Part shown: one piece after another, positions 24,259-32,945 of the stretch
How the letters are laid out: each line of letters opens with the position of its first letter
How positions within the stretch are numbered: the stretch's first letter is position 1
NCBI RefSeq assembly: GCF_002934545.1
Contig: NZ_PTJA01000002.1
Span: forward strand, 62,001 to 126,000
DNA from: Lacrimispora xylanisolvens
Lineage (GTDB): Bacteria; Bacillota; Clostridia; Lachnospirales; Lachnospiraceae
Reading direction: 5' to 3'
Length of the DNA stretch: 64,000 nt
Translations under genes and position numbers: made by a program
The notes under the pieces: model-generated
The model's database searches: none
Told to the model about the DNA's origin: nothing
Seen by the model: the letters and a program-made list of their open reading frames with translations, nothing else

Positions 24259-25422
24259 TCAAGAGCCGGTTTTACGTGTTAATAATTCATGCATAAGGAT
24301 CATAATAAGTAAAACAGCCAGCAGATACAATGGCAATAATGCCACAGTTATCTTATTTGCCAGTATTCCAAATATAGGAGGCATGAGGCAGGTACCAATA
24401 TAGGCACTTGCCATTTGCACTCCAATAATCGCTTGAGAACGTTCCGCCCCAAAATGTGTTGGAGTGGAATGTATGATGCAGGGATAAATGGGGGCGCACC
24501 CAAGACCAATTAAAATCAGGCCAATGAGGGAAAATATCTGCATGGCAGGAAGTAACATTGTAAATATTCCCACTGCAATTAAAATCTGGCCCAGTCGAAT
24601 CATCTGAACATTATTTAATTTCATTGTAATAAATCCACTGATTGCCCGGCCGATTGTAATCCCAATAAAGAATAAACTGGCAAAACTGGCTGCCGTTTCC
24701 GGGGCGATGCCCTTATACAGTGTCAGATAACTGCTTGCCCAAAGCCCAGTCGTCTGCTCTAATGCACAGTAACAAAAAAAGCAAAGCATAACTTCTTTTG
24801 CACCTGGAATACGGAAGATTTGATGTAAGGACAGTGGCTTCTTACTTGTATCCGTGCTGACCGGAGCAGTAGTTTTTGAACTTTTCCAAAGTGGAAGGCT
24901 GAAAAAGAGTACTGCTGTCAACAGGATCTGCAAGATACCAATATAACGATAACCCATATTCCAGCCATTTCCACCTGTTAGTGCAAAGCCCATAATATAA
25001 GGTCCTAAAGTTGCACCGATTCCCCACATGCAATGCAGCCAGCTCATGTGCCTGCTCTCATAATGCAAGGCAACATAATTATTGAGTGAAGCATCAACAC
25101 TGCCTGCGCCCAAACCATAAGGAATCGCCCAAAGGCAAAGCATTGCAAAAGAATGTGACATAGAAAAACCAAATAGTGCAAGAGCAGTCATAACAACACT
25201 GAAGGCAGTTACTTTGCCGGTTCCCAATGTGCGTGTCAGCCGATCACTTTGCAGACTGGAAACAATGGTCCCAAATGCAATAATCATGGATATGATTCCT
25301 GCATAAGAAAGGGGCACACCGAATTCCGTATATATGGACGGCCAAGCAGAACCCAGTAAAGAATCTGGCAGTCCAAGACTGATAAAAGCTATATAGATAA
25401 TTGCTAAAAGAAAATGTGTCAT
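24259..25422 (-). CDS. MFS transporter (sugar/efflux type)
   Basis: A 387-residue major facilitator superfamily protein with about 12 membrane helices. It begins LLAIIYIAFISLGLPDSLLGSAWPSIYTEFGVPLSYAG, a start common to YfkF/FucP-like MFS members, and has a conserved GAGSVDASLNNYVALHY region. Divergent from an AraC regulator 118 bases away, which probably controls it. The substrate is unknown. It converges on the end of the nif cluster, leaving only 36 bases between the two stops and no obvious terminator hairpin. Confidence 0.8.
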   Translation of the reverse strand: MTHFLLAIIYIAFISLGLPDSLLGSAWPSIYTEFGVPLSYAGIISMIIAFGTIVSSLQSDRLTRTLGTGKVTAFSVVMTALALFGFSMSHSFAMLCLWAIPYGLGAGSVDASLNNYVALHYESRHMSWLHCMWGIGATLGPYIMGFALTGGNGWNMGYRYIGILQILLTAVLFFSLPLWKSSKTTAPVSTDTSKKPLSLHQIFRIPGAKEVMLCFFCYCALEQTTGLWASSYLTLYKGIAPETAASFASLFFIGITIGRAISGFITMKLNNVQMIRLGQILIAVGIFTMLLPAMQIFSLIGLILIGLGCAPIYPCIIHSTPTHFGAERSQAIIGVQMASAYIGTCLMPPIFGILANKITVALLPLYLLAVLLIMILMHELLTRKTGS

Positions 25423-25447
25423 CTTGTAATCCTCCTTCTTTGTTGAT

Positions 25448-25511
25448 ATGATTATATCAGCGCAAAGGTAAGAATTATAGAATGAAATCGTCGATTTCCT
25501 ATGATTATATC
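25448..25511. promoter_or_regulatory. Divergent control region with direct repeats and a palindrome
   Basis: The 11-mer ATGATTATATC occurs twice in the same orientation (25448-25458 and 25501-25511), 53 bases apart, about five helical turns. Between them is GAAATCG-T-CGATTTC (25484-25498), a perfect 7-base inverted repeat. AraC-type regulators often bind direct repeats, so these are candidate sites of the adjacent regulator. Confidence 0.45.
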
Positions 25512-25540
25512 TTCGTTTTTGCTAAAAATGGAAAGGGGGT

Positions 25541-26446
25541 ATGATTGTGGCATTATCTGCTTGTGAAGTTATCACGGATAAAACCAGAAAAGAACTGGTC
25601 AGTCACGGAGGTGTTATGTTTCCCATTGCCTGCTATGAAGACGATTTAGCATTAACAACGGTACCATGGCATTGGCATGATGAGTTTGAATTTATTATGA
25701 TAACAGAAGGGTTCGCTCCGGTACAGGTGGAAGAAACAACCATTCAGCTCATGGAGGGAGATGCTGTATTTATCAATTCAGGTGCGCTCCACAACATAGA
25801 CCATGGAAAAGCGGTGGAAGCCAGATACCACTCCCTGGTGTTTCACGCCAGGCTCATAGGCGGAAGTATTGACAGTATTTTCTGGCAGAAGCTCATTACT
25901 CCCTTGATACAGGATAAATCCTTTCGATATCTGCATCTGAGTCATTCCATTTCCTGGCAGGCAGATCTAATTAAAAATATGTCAGAAGCATGGCAGGCAG
26001 TAGTGAATAAAAAAGATGATTACGAAAATTTTACACGCTACAGTTTATCAAAAGCATTCCGGCTCTTAAACAACAATCAAAAAGTGCCAGATGCAAAAAC
26101 AAGTTACCGGGAAAGATTATCCGTCGAGCGGACTAAGATTATGATACAGTACATGGAAGAGCATTATTCTGAGGAACTATCTCTGGATACCATTGCAGAC
26201 AGTGCATTTGTAAGCAAAAGTGTGTGCCTGCGCTGTTTCAGCCAGGTGATTGGTACCACACCGATTCGATACCTGGTTCAATACCGCATAGAAAAAGCAG
26301 CGGAGCGATTAACAGAAACCGATGAAAAGGCGAATGAAATTGCAATAAGCTGTGGATTTTCAGATATTAGCTATTTCTCTAAGTGCTTTCGTGAGATAAA
26401 GGGGCTTACTCCATTGAAATATAGAAAATTATTTACGAAGATGTGA
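25541..26446 (+). CDS. AraC-family transcriptional regulator with cupin domain
   Basis: A 301-residue regulator. The N-terminal half is an AraC-type cupin sensor (VPWHWHDEFEFIMITEG, MEGDAVFINSGALHNI), usually binding a sugar or small molecule. The C-terminal 100 residues hold the two helix-turn-helix units (LSLDTIADSAFVSKSVCLRCFSQVIG and ANEIAISCGFSDISYFSKCFREIKGLTPLKYR). It is divergent from the MFS gene and likely its activator. The GTG at 25547 is an alternative start; AAAGGGGG precedes both. Confidence 0.88.
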   Translation: MIVALSACEVITDKTRKELVSHGGVMFPIACYEDDLALTTVPWHWHDEFEFIMITEGFAPVQVEETTIQLMEGDAVFINSGALHNIDHGKAVEARYHSLVFHARLIGGSIDSIFWQKLITPLIQDKSFRYLHLSHSISWQADLIKNMSEAWQAVVNKKDDYENFTRYSLSKAFRLLNNNQKVPDAKTSYRERLSVERTKIMIQYMEEHYSEELSLDTIADSAFVSKSVCLRCFSQVIGTTPIRYLVQYRIEKAAERLTETDEKANEIAISCGFSDISYFSKCFREIKGLTPLKYRKLFTKM

Positions 26447-26562
26447 ATATGTATTTGTTGACTCTTATTTGGATTAATCATATAATTCTGTTAAGTCTAC
26501 AGACTGACAATGGGACGCTGCTTATTAAAATCAGGGAATGCACAATTATTGGAGGTATGGCA

Positions 26563-26895
26563 ATGAAATTGTTTATAAAATATATATCTATTGTTCTTGC
26601 AATCTATCTGCTGTCATTGGTATTAAACACCATTTATATAGGGAGCTTTGGTTCGCTTTTCATTATGGGCATGGTACTTTTGCTTGTAAATCTGATAATA
26701 AAACCGATTCTTATGTTGATTACATTACCGGCCAATTTGTTGACGTTAGGCTTATTCAGCTTTATCGTAAATGCATGGACGATCATGATTGCCGATTCCC
26801 TTGTTGGAAATATAAGTATGGGTGGCTTTCTCAATTCACTGATTGCGGCTTTCGTCATTACTATTTTAAATAATCTGTTTCAGGATAAAGATTAA
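26563..26895 (+). CDS. Small membrane protein of the phage-holin-4/YvlD-like family
   Basis: A 110-residue protein with about four transmembrane helices (IVLAIYLLSLVLNTIYI, GSLFIMGMVLLLVNLIIKPILMLI, LPANLLTLGLFSFIVNAWTIM, FLNSLIAAFVITILNNLF). The sequence LVNLIIKPILMLITLPANLLTLGLFSFIVNA is split here as the family-typical middle of YvlD/DUF360-like membrane proteins; the phage name is historical and no phage genes are near. The ATG at 26563 is seven bases after GGAGG. Function in envelope stress is suspected for relatives. Confidence 0.7.
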   Translation: MKLFIKYISIVLAIYLLSLVLNTIYIGSFGSLFIMGMVLLLVNLIIKPILMLITLPANLLTLGLFSFIVNAWTIMIADSLVGNISMGGFLNSLIAAFVITILNNLFQDKD

Positions 26896-26907
26896 TTAAG
26901 TGCACAA

Positions 26908-26949
26908 AAGCATGGCCTGAATCCAGGAGTATGGATTCCGACCATGCTT
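26908..26949. terminator. Bidirectional terminator between the membrane protein and asrC
   Basis: AAGCATGG pairs with CCATGCTT and the inner GAATCC with GGATTC. It lies between convergent genes and can serve both; a T-rich stretch follows on the minus side less clearly. Confidence 0.6.
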
Positions 26950-26957
26950 GTTGCTTC

Positions 26958-27920
26958 CTAATATTTGACACCCTTCCAGTAAAGCGGTTTATAAACATCT
27001 GCCTCTTCCGGCAAAGTCACATCCTTCATTGCCCAACGGTAGAATTCTTCAAATCCGGTCCGGTCCACGATATATCCGATGTGTTCCTTTCCGCCGGGAG
27101 CGGTGGTATCAATGTATTTTGTTACATAATCATAAGTGTTTAAAATAATTTTTAAAATGCTGTCCTCATCGGCCCATTTGATGAAATCCTCGCCCAAACG
27201 GGGATTCTTCTTTCCAGTACGACCAAGCAGGGTGAGGCGGTAAAACTTCTCCTGACTTCTGGTCCAGGCTCTGGTGGGGCAGGCAAGTACACATTCCCCG
27301 CAGCCAATGCAGGTCTCATGATTGCGGGTTACCTTGCAGTTTACTGTTTCCAGAGCCCCGGTAGATTTCCGCTTGCATGCTTTCACACAGGCGCCGCAAT
27401 TGACACAGCGGTCCGCATCGTAGTGGGGGAGTGTCATTCCCATAATGCCGAAATCATGCATCCTTACCTTGGCACAGTCGTTGGGACAGCCGGTTAATGC
27501 AACCTTAAAATGGAGATTGTTGGGGAAAATGGCTTTCTCTATTTTCTTTGCAAAATCCGCCGTATTATAGCAGGCATAAGGGCAGACGTTATTGCCGATG
27601 CATGCGGTTATATTCCGGGTTCCCGCAGCGCTGTAGCCCTCCCCTGATTTTTCCTGGTTAATACCCAGTCCTTCAATAATCGGCTGCAGGAGAGCATTGA
27701 CCTTTGGAATATCCGCAAATGGGATTCCAGGGATCTCAAACCCCTGTCTGGAGGTAATGTGTACAGTGCCATTACCGTAAGTATCAGCAATATTCTGAAT
27801 CATAGATAAAAATCTGGCTTCCAGATAACCGCCTGGAACCCGGACGCGGGAGGCAGTAAGACCTCTGTGTTTCGTTATCCGGAAAGCATTTTTTTTCAGT
27901 TCCTTTGTGTTAATATCCAT
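26958..27920 (-). CDS. asrC: Anaerobic sulfite reductase subunit C
   Basis: The 320-residue catalytic subunit that reduces sulfite to sulfide. The siroheme/[4Fe-4S] region has CIGNNVCPYACYN and GCPNDCAKVRMHD, holding the cluster and siroheme cysteines. Two further ferredoxin-type motifs follow: CVNCGACVKACKRK and CIGCGECVLACPTRAW. The N-terminal ferrodoxin-like nitrite/sulfite reductase half includes TASRVRVPGGYL and TSRQGFEIPG. It is the last gene of the operon, 15 bases after asrB. The enzyme works in the cytoplasm with AsrA and AsrB passing electrons. Confidence 0.94.
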   Translation of the reverse strand: MDINTKELKKNAFRITKHRGLTASRVRVPGGYLEARFLSMIQNIADTYGNGTVHITSRQGFEIPGIPFADIPKVNALLQPIIEGLGINQEKSGEGYSAAGTRNITACIGNNVCPYACYNTADFAKKIEKAIFPNNLHFKVALTGCPNDCAKVRMHDFGIMGMTLPHYDADRCVNCGACVKACKRKSTGALETVNCKVTRNHETCIGCGECVLACPTRAWTRSQEKFYRLTLLGRTGKKNPRLGEDFIKWADEDSILKIILNTYDYVTKYIDTTAPGGKEHIGYIVDRTGFEEFYRWAMKDVTLPEEADVYKPLYWKGVKY

Positions 27921-27935
27921 TAGACGTTCCCCTTT

Positions 27936-28736
27936 CTAATCCAAGAGTTTGCGGCCTTTGGTAAATGGAAAGACAGGTCCGTCCAGGCACACATAGGTGT
28001 CATCAATTTTACAGTGTCCACATTTGCCGATTCCGCAGCACATTTTCCGTTCATGGGATATCCAGATATTTTCTTCCTTTAATCCGATATCCAGAAGTCC
28101 CTGGGTGGTAAAGCGCATCATGGCAGGAGGTCCCACCACAATAGCAGTGGTTTCTTCTTTGTTCTTCAGCTTTAGTTTTGGTATATACTGGGTGACCAGT
28201 CCGATCTGGCATGCCGTGTCATCATCTGCACAGTCGACAGTCAGAATGACTTCCATTGCCTGCTTCCATTTGCCGAAGTCCTCCAGAAAGAGAATGTCCC
28301 TGGGTGTCTTAAATCCGGCAATGAGTGTCATGCCCTTTGTTTCTTCCATATGACTGGAAAAATAATCAACCACACCCTTTACAGGAGAAAGCCCGGTTCC
28401 GCCTGCTATGACCAGAAGCTCTTTGCCGCGGAAATTTTCCATATCAAATCCATTGCCGTAAGGTCCTCTTAAAAACAGGCTGTCTCCCTGATAACGTTCA
28501 AAGATTTCTCCTGTCACCTTACCTACCCGGCGAATGGTTAAATCTACGGAATCCTCCCGGATGCCGCTGACAGAAATAGGCGCTTCCCCGAACTTTGGAA
28601 TGGAAACCTCAAAGAACTGTCCCGGTTTTACGTCTCCATGATAAGCCATGCGAAATGTGTATTCAATGTCCGTATGGCGGATTACCTCCTTGATTTCAGA
28701 ACGGAAAGGAAGATATTCATTATGATTCATTTCCAT
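27936..28736 (-). CDS. asrB: Anaerobic sulfite reductase subunit B
   Basis: A 266-residue FAD/NAD-binding reductase subunit. The FAD motif is LTIRRVGKVTGEIF ... LRGPYGNGFD and the nucleotide motif is VIAGGTGLSPVKGVVDY. The C-terminus holds the [2Fe-2S] ligands in MCCGIGKCGHCKIDD ... YVCLDGP, as in dihydroorotate dehydrogenase electron-transfer subunits. It moves electrons from NAD(P)H to the AsrA/AsrC clusters. The start overlaps the asrA end by 17 bases, indicating coupled translation; an in-frame ATG six bases in (28730) is also possible. Confidence 0.93.
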   Translation of the reverse strand: MEMNHNEYLPFRSEIKEVIRHTDIEYTFRMAYHGDVKPGQFFEVSIPKFGEAPISVSGIREDSVDLTIRRVGKVTGEIFERYQGDSLFLRGPYGNGFDMENFRGKELLVIAGGTGLSPVKGVVDYFSSHMEETKGMTLIAGFKTPRDILFLEDFGKWKQAMEVILTVDCADDDTACQIGLVTQYIPKLKLKNKEETTAIVVGPPAMMRFTTQGLLDIGLKEENIWISHERKMCCGIGKCGHCKIDDTYVCLDGPVFPFTKGRKLLD

Positions 28737-29739
28737 TTACCTCCTTCATGGCATCTTCCAGCTGATTGATGCAGTGGGAAAATGAGATGTACTCCGGGCA
28801 GACATCGTCGCACCGGCCGCAGCCTACGCACATATGAATGCCATTACGTTTCTTGTAGTCATATACCTTGTGAAGAACTTTAAAGCGCATGCGCTGTCCG
28901 TTGTTCTGGCGGTAGCTGCCGCCTCCTGCAACATCCGTAAAACCATCCGTCATACAGGAAGCCCATACTCTGCGGCGTTCTCCAACTTTACCGTTATCAG
29001 TATAGAAAATATCCTGCATGGTAAAACAGGTACAGGTCGGACATACAAAATTACACCGTCCGCAGTTGATGCAGCGGCTGTCATATTGTTTCCACATGGA
29101 TGACTTCATGACATCTAAGGAAAGAGACTCAGGAATGCTGACCTGTGTTTCAGTCTCGGTTACGTAAGAGGGGGTTACATCTGCCTGTTTTGAACAGTTG
29201 GCAGCAAATAACTCATCCCATTCCGGATTTTTATTATCAATTCTCACCCCGTCTTCCGACAGTTCCATGGAAGCATGGTAGTCGTCTGAACGATTGGTAC
29301 CCATATCAACACAGAAACAGCTCTCAAAGGAGTCTTTACACCCCATAAGTACGAATTTCACCCGGTCCCGAAGACGTTTATAATAAGGGTCTTCAGCCCC
29401 GTTATGGAGATACATGGTATCTAAGCGTTTCACCGCATGAAGATCGCAGCTGCGCAGAAATATAATTGCCTGTTTCACAGGGGCTTCCGGTTCCTTTACC
29501 GAATCTTCCGTAAAATAAAATAAGGTCTCCGAGATGGGAAGAAGTATTTCTTTAAAAGAAAAGTCTGACTTCTGATCAAATACGATTTCGTCAATGGACT
29601 GGATTTCTCCGTAGTGAACAGAGTCCGTATCAGAAAAAGCACCTCCGTTTTTCATCAGCATGGGAGCATAGATGACGGAATCCTTTTTCCAGTTTTGAAA
29701 TACTTGGTTGATCTCTTTTGTATTAAGGATATATCCCAT
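28720..29739 (-). CDS. asrA: Anaerobic sulfite reductase subunit A
   Basis: A 339-residue iron-sulfur subunit. Two [4Fe-4S] motifs are visible: CINCGRCNFVCPTC near residue 225 and CVGCGRCDDVCPEYI near residue 305. The N-terminal part (IIFLRSCDLHAVKRLD ... FVLMGCKDSFESCFCVDMG) matches the AsrA/hydrogenase beta-like family. It probably links electron donors to AsrB/AsrC. It starts one base after the FNT gene stop with AAGGAGG inside the end of that gene. Confidence 0.93.
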   Translation of the reverse strand: MGYILNTKEINQVFQNWKKDSVIYAPMLMKNGGAFSDTDSVHYGEIQSIDEIVFDQKSDFSFKEILLPISETLFYFTEDSVKEPEAPVKQAIIFLRSCDLHAVKRLDTMYLHNGAEDPYYKRLRDRVKFVLMGCKDSFESCFCVDMGTNRSDDYHASMELSEDGVRIDNKNPEWDELFAANCSKQADVTPSYVTETETQVSIPESLSLDVMKSSMWKQYDSRCINCGRCNFVCPTCTCFTMQDIFYTDNGKVGERRRVWASCMTDGFTDVAGGGSYRQNNGQRMRFKVLHKVYDYKKRNGIHMCVGCGRCDDVCPEYISFSHCINQLEDAMKEVNGNES

Positions 29740-29740
29740 G

Positions 29741-30508
29741 CTAAGCCTCCTTTTTTCCGGAAATCAGATAATAGGGAACAGCAGTAAATAAAATTCCGCC
29801 TGCCATATTTCCAAGAGTTACAACCAGAATATTGTAAAAATATCCGGAAAGTGAAACTGCCGCACCGTTGGGACTTAAGACTCCCACCGTGAGCAGTGTC
29901 ATATTTGCAATGCTGTGCTCATAACCGCTTGTTATAAACGCAAAAAGACACCAGAACACCATGATTAATTTTCCGCTTTCTGATTTGCAACGGAAACTGC
30001 ACCAGATAGCAAGGCAAACTAAGATGTTGCAGAGAACCGCTCTGAAAAAGAGAGGAATGAGGGGGATTGCCATTTTTGCAGCAGCAGCATTTGCCATAAA
30101 TTCCCCAACTGGCCCCTTTGCCAGCCCGGCACCCCAGAAAATAAGAGCAAGGAGAATGGAGCCAGCCCAGTTTCCAAGTAAACAGACCACCCACAGTCTG
30201 ACAGTCTCCGAAAATGTGACCGTACCGCTGAACATTCCGCCTGCCATTACTAAATTATTGCCGGTAAACAGTTCTGCTCCTGCCATAACAACAAGACTGA
30301 GGGCGATGCCAAAAGATGCACCCATAATAATCTTGACGTAAGGCTGACTGGAAATCATCCCTCCGGCAGAGAAGATCAATAGAATTCCAAAACCCACATA
30401 AATACCTGCCAGCATGGCCGCAACCCAGTATCCGACAGGATTCTTTTTCAGTAACTTTGATTTGTTTTCTGCCGCTTTTGCTAACATTGAATATTCTTCC
30501 TGAAACAT
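29741..30508 (-). CDS. Formate/nitrite-transporter-family channel, probable hydrosulfide/sulfite channel
   Basis: A 255-residue FNT-family membrane protein with six helices. KNPVGYWVAAMLAGIYVGFGI and ELFTGNNLVMAGGMFSG are the typical FNT segments, the second being near the pore loop. In Clostridioides difficile an FNT protein encoded with asrABC is a hydrosulfide channel (HSC), so this protein likely exports the sulfide made by AsrABC or imports sulfite. A formate or nitrite role is less likely given context. The ATG at 30508 follows AAAGGAGG; it is the first gene of the operon. Confidence 0.85.
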   Translation of the reverse strand: MFQEEYSMLAKAAENKSKLLKKNPVGYWVAAMLAGIYVGFGILLIFSAGGMISSQPYVKIIMGASFGIALSLVVMAGAELFTGNNLVMAGGMFSGTVTFSETVRLWVVCLLGNWAGSILLALIFWGAGLAKGPVGEFMANAAAAKMAIPLIPLFFRAVLCNILVCLAIWCSFRCKSESGKLIMVFWCLFAFITSGYEHSIANMTLLTVGVLSPNGAAVSLSGYFYNILVVTLGNMAGGILFTAVPYYLISGKKEA

Positions 30509-30553
30509 AAACAACCTCCTTTGTTTATTTTTTATCAAACTACCCACAAAACC

Positions 30554-30598
30554 AGTATAATCAATAAATTAATAAATCACCGTGATCTAAATCACGGT
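30554..30598 (-). promoter_or_regulatory. Activator-dependent promoter of the asr operon with Crp-type site at -41.5
   Basis: The perfect palindrome ACCGTGATCTAAATCACGGT (30579-30598) contains GTGA-N6-TCAC, the Crp/Fnr-family core. On the minus strand the -10 TATACT (30559-30554) predicts a start at about 30547, which puts the palindrome centre at -41.5, the classic class II activator position. The -35 is poor (CGGTGA), as expected for activator dependence. Confidence 0.65.
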
Positions 30599-30654
30599 AA
30601 CAGGTAATTTTATTACGATAACAGGATAAATAGGAATATAGATAGAATAGGGAT

Positions 30655-30683
30655 TTGACCTTATGCAAACTTAATGATAAAAT
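30655..30683 (+). promoter_or_regulatory. Promoter of the tandem lacI-type genes
   Basis: TTGACC (30655-30660), a 17-base spacer and TAAAAT (30678-30683). The palindrome TTTTAATTAAAA (30692-30703) lies at about the start site, a possible autoregulatory operator. Confidence 0.6.
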
Positions 30684-30727
30684 TAATCTGATTTTAATTA
30701 AAATTAAGCATAGAAGCAGGTAATTAA

Positions 30728-31738
30728 ATGGAAAAAAAAGTTACAATGCAAATGATTGCTCAACGGGCTGGTGTTAGTGTGGTAACTGTATCAAATGTGC
30801 TCTCTGGAAAGAAAGGGGCAAGTGATCAGGTGCGCAATCTGATCTTTGCTTTGGCAGAGGAAACCGGATATCGTAAGAGTGCATCGAAAACACAGGATGG
30901 TGGGCAGACATATCGCTTCGGAGTTTTGATTGCTGAACGTTATGTAAAAGAATATCCTTCGTTTTATATGCATATATACAAAGAAATTGCGCAGGAGGCG
31001 GCTAAACGGGACTGTATCACAATTTTGGATGTAATTGATGAAACTTGTGAACGCATTGCAGATCCGGTTTATCTATTTCCGGATGCTGAAATAGATGGGC
31101 TTTTGATTATTGGTGAGATGGCCTCTTTGTTCGTGGATTTAGTCAGGGAAAATTCAAAGGTGCCTGTAGTGGGTGTGGATTTTTATGATGTGGATAAAGA
31201 GATGGATTTTATCATTGCGGACAGTTTCAGGGGAATGCAGAAGGCAACGGAAAGATTAATTGAATGCGGTCATAAGGATATTGTATTTCTTGGAACACCC
31301 AGAGCGACAAACAGTATTATGGACCGGTATATGGGTTATTGTAAAGCAATGTTACTGAACCATATTGATCATACCAGCCTGATCTGTGACCGCAGCGTGG
31401 ATGAATATGGCTCTGTAATCGATTTTGATTTACCTTCACAGCTGCCAGCCGCATTTGTTTGTAATTGTGAAAGAAGTACTGCCTTACTAATTGAGAAACT
31501 GAGGGAAAGAGGCGTGAGAATTCCGGAGGATGTATCAATCGCAGCGTTTGACCGTTTTTTGGATGAATATCCGGATGGGCTGAAAGTGACAACGTATGAA
31601 ATTGATGAGAAAGTATTGGCACGGATCAGTGTTAACACACTTTTAAAAAGAATCAAAGGAAAAGGCAAGAGCTTTGGTATCCGAATGGTGGATGGTGTTA
31701 TAAAAGAAGGAAATACCGTAAAAAGAAGGGGTAGGTAA
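30728..31738 (+). CDS. LacI-family transcriptional regulator (first of a tandem pair)
   Basis: A 336-residue regulator. Residues 5-55 form the LacI helix-turn-helix and hinge (MQMIAQRAGVSVVTVSNVLSGKKGASDQVR). The rest is a sugar-binding type effector domain (LIIGEMASLFVDLVREN, VPVVGVDFYDVD, VFLGTPRATNSIMDRYMGY, VSIAAFDRF). It shares its build and the phrase NVLSGKKG with the next gene (NALSGKKG), so the two are paralogues. Four bases separate them. It likely responds to a mannose-containing oligosaccharide and controls the downstream operon. Confidence 0.85.
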   Translation: MEKKVTMQMIAQRAGVSVVTVSNVLSGKKGASDQVRNLIFALAEETGYRKSASKTQDGGQTYRFGVLIAERYVKEYPSFYMHIYKEIAQEAAKRDCITILDVIDETCERIADPVYLFPDAEIDGLLIIGEMASLFVDLVRENSKVPVVGVDFYDVDKEMDFIIADSFRGMQKATERLIECGHKDIVFLGTPRATNSIMDRYMGYCKAMLLNHIDHTSLICDRSVDEYGSVIDFDLPSQLPAAFVCNCERSTALLIEKLRERGVRIPEDVSIAAFDRFLDEYPDGLKVTTYEIDEKVLARISVNTLLKRIKGKGKSFGIRMVDGVIKEGNTVKRRGR

Positions 31739-31742
31739 GTCT

Positions 31743-32750
31743 TTGGCTAGAATAGTGACGTTAAAAGATATTGCAAACGAATTAGGGACAAGTATTGTGA
31801 CGGTATCAAATGCTCTTTCCGGCAAGAAGGGAGTCAGTGAAGCTGTTAGAACTCAGGTTATTGAAAAGGCAAGAGAGCTGGGCTATGACAATGCAAAGCA
31901 GAATAAAATCCCGCAAGGAAAAGTTACAATAGGTGTGATTGTATCAGAGCAGTATATTGGTATTGGAACCTCTTTTTATTGGACAATGTATCAGCAGGCA
32001 GTCTGGGCTGCCTCCACACACAAAGCGCTTACAACGCTTGAGATTATCAGTACTGACCAGGAAAAGAAGCTTGAACCGCCTCGCCTGGCTGCTGACGAAG
32101 CAATTGACGGTCTTATTGTGATCGGAAAACTGGAAAAAATATATCTGGATTGTATACTTAAAGTGCTGAAGGTTCCCGTGGTTCTGCTGGATTTCAGATG
32201 TGAGGAATCCGGCTGTTCCTCTGTTATGTCCAACAATTATATAGGAATGTATAAAATGACCCGGTATCTGTTAAAGAAGGGACACCGCAGCATCGGATAT
32301 GTGGGGGAAGTAGAAACAAATGAAAACCTATGTGACCGTTATTTCGGATATCGAAAAGTAATGGAAGAGTGGGGAGTTCCAGTGAATCAGGAGTGGGTGA
32401 TTGCAGATCCCCAGGTTGTCAGCCAGAAGGCAGCGATATCGCTGCCAAAAACCCTGCCCACGGCATTTGTGTGCTGCAATGATTACGTTGCAGGTTTTCT
32501 CTATGACAGACTTTCCCAGTTGGGATATCGCGTTCCGGAAGATATATCGCTGGTAGGATACGATAATTACCTGTACGGGCATTCCCTGGCAAAGAAGCTT
32601 ACAACTTATAATGTGGATATGAAAGAGATGGCCGCTGTTGCAGTAAAAATGCTTTTAAAAAAGGCAAATGGAAAGTCAGATTATTATAAAATAGTATATT
32701 TGGACAGTCAAATCGTGGAAAGGGATAGTGTAAAAAGCATAACAGTATAA
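31743..32750 (+). CDS. LacI-family transcriptional regulator (second of a tandem pair)
   Basis: A 335-residue regulator read from a TTG at 31743, four bases after the first LacI gene; GGGGTAGG precedes it. The DNA-binding start is TLKDIANELGTSIVTVSNALSGKKGVSEAVR; the effector domain includes LIVIGKLEKIYLDCIL, VPVVLLDFRCEES, SIGYVGEVETNENLCDRYFGYRK and ISLVGYDNYLYGHSL. It ends at a clear terminator, so the regulators form a separate transcript from the transport operon. A heteromeric or stepwise control with its paralogue is possible. Confidence 0.85.
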   Translation: MARIVTLKDIANELGTSIVTVSNALSGKKGVSEAVRTQVIEKARELGYDNAKQNKIPQGKVTIGVIVSEQYIGIGTSFYWTMYQQAVWAASTHKALTTLEIISTDQEKKLEPPRLAADEAIDGLIVIGKLEKIYLDCILKVLKVPVVLLDFRCEESGCSSVMSNNYIGMYKMTRYLLKKGHRSIGYVGEVETNENLCDRYFGYRKVMEEWGVPVNQEWVIADPQVVSQKAAISLPKTLPTAFVCCNDYVAGFLYDRLSQLGYRVPEDISLVGYDNYLYGHSLAKKLTTYNVDMKEMAAVAVKMLLKKANGKSDYYKIVYLDSQIVERDSVKSITV

Positions 32751-32760
32751 TTCTAAAATG

Positions 32761-32787
32761 GGTGGCAGTGTGCCACTCTTTTTTTAT
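32761..32787 (+). terminator. Terminator after the second lacI-type gene
   Basis: GTGGCA-GTG-TGCCAC stem (32762-32776) followed by TCTTTTTTT. Confidence 0.8.
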
Positions 32788-32800
32788 TTATGAATAAAAA

Positions 32801-32832
32801 TTTAACTTAAATTAAATAAACTTAAATTTAAG
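32801..32832. promoter_or_regulatory. Upstream operator-like repeats of the mannoside operon
   Basis: TTTAACTTAAATTAA (32801-32815) recurs as an exact reverse complement at 32974-32988. Just next to it the palindrome CTTAAATTTAAG (32821-32832) has the same core. This pattern suggests a distal operator for the LacI-type regulators, able to loop to the promoter-proximal copy. Confidence 0.5.
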
Positions 32833-32945
32833 CCAAAATTTAATAAGACAAAGTACATTTAGATAATGGTAATATGTATTGTGCATAAGAATATTACATA
32901 AAAATGTGATATATAAACAAAAATATAGGAAAAATGAAAATAAAC

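Noticed and set aside
26563-26895. Prophage remnant because of the holin-like family name
   Set aside because: No phage genes or att-like repeats surround it; the family is widespread in non-phage contexts.
29961-30341. Plus-strand open frame opposite the FNT gene
   Set aside because: It is the mirror of a membrane protein gene and has no ribosome binding site or recognisable domain.
29741-30508. Formate (FocA) or nitrite (NirC) transporter
   Set aside because: No pyruvate formate-lyase or nitrite reductase gene is nearby; the asrABC context favours a hydrosulfide/sulfite channel.
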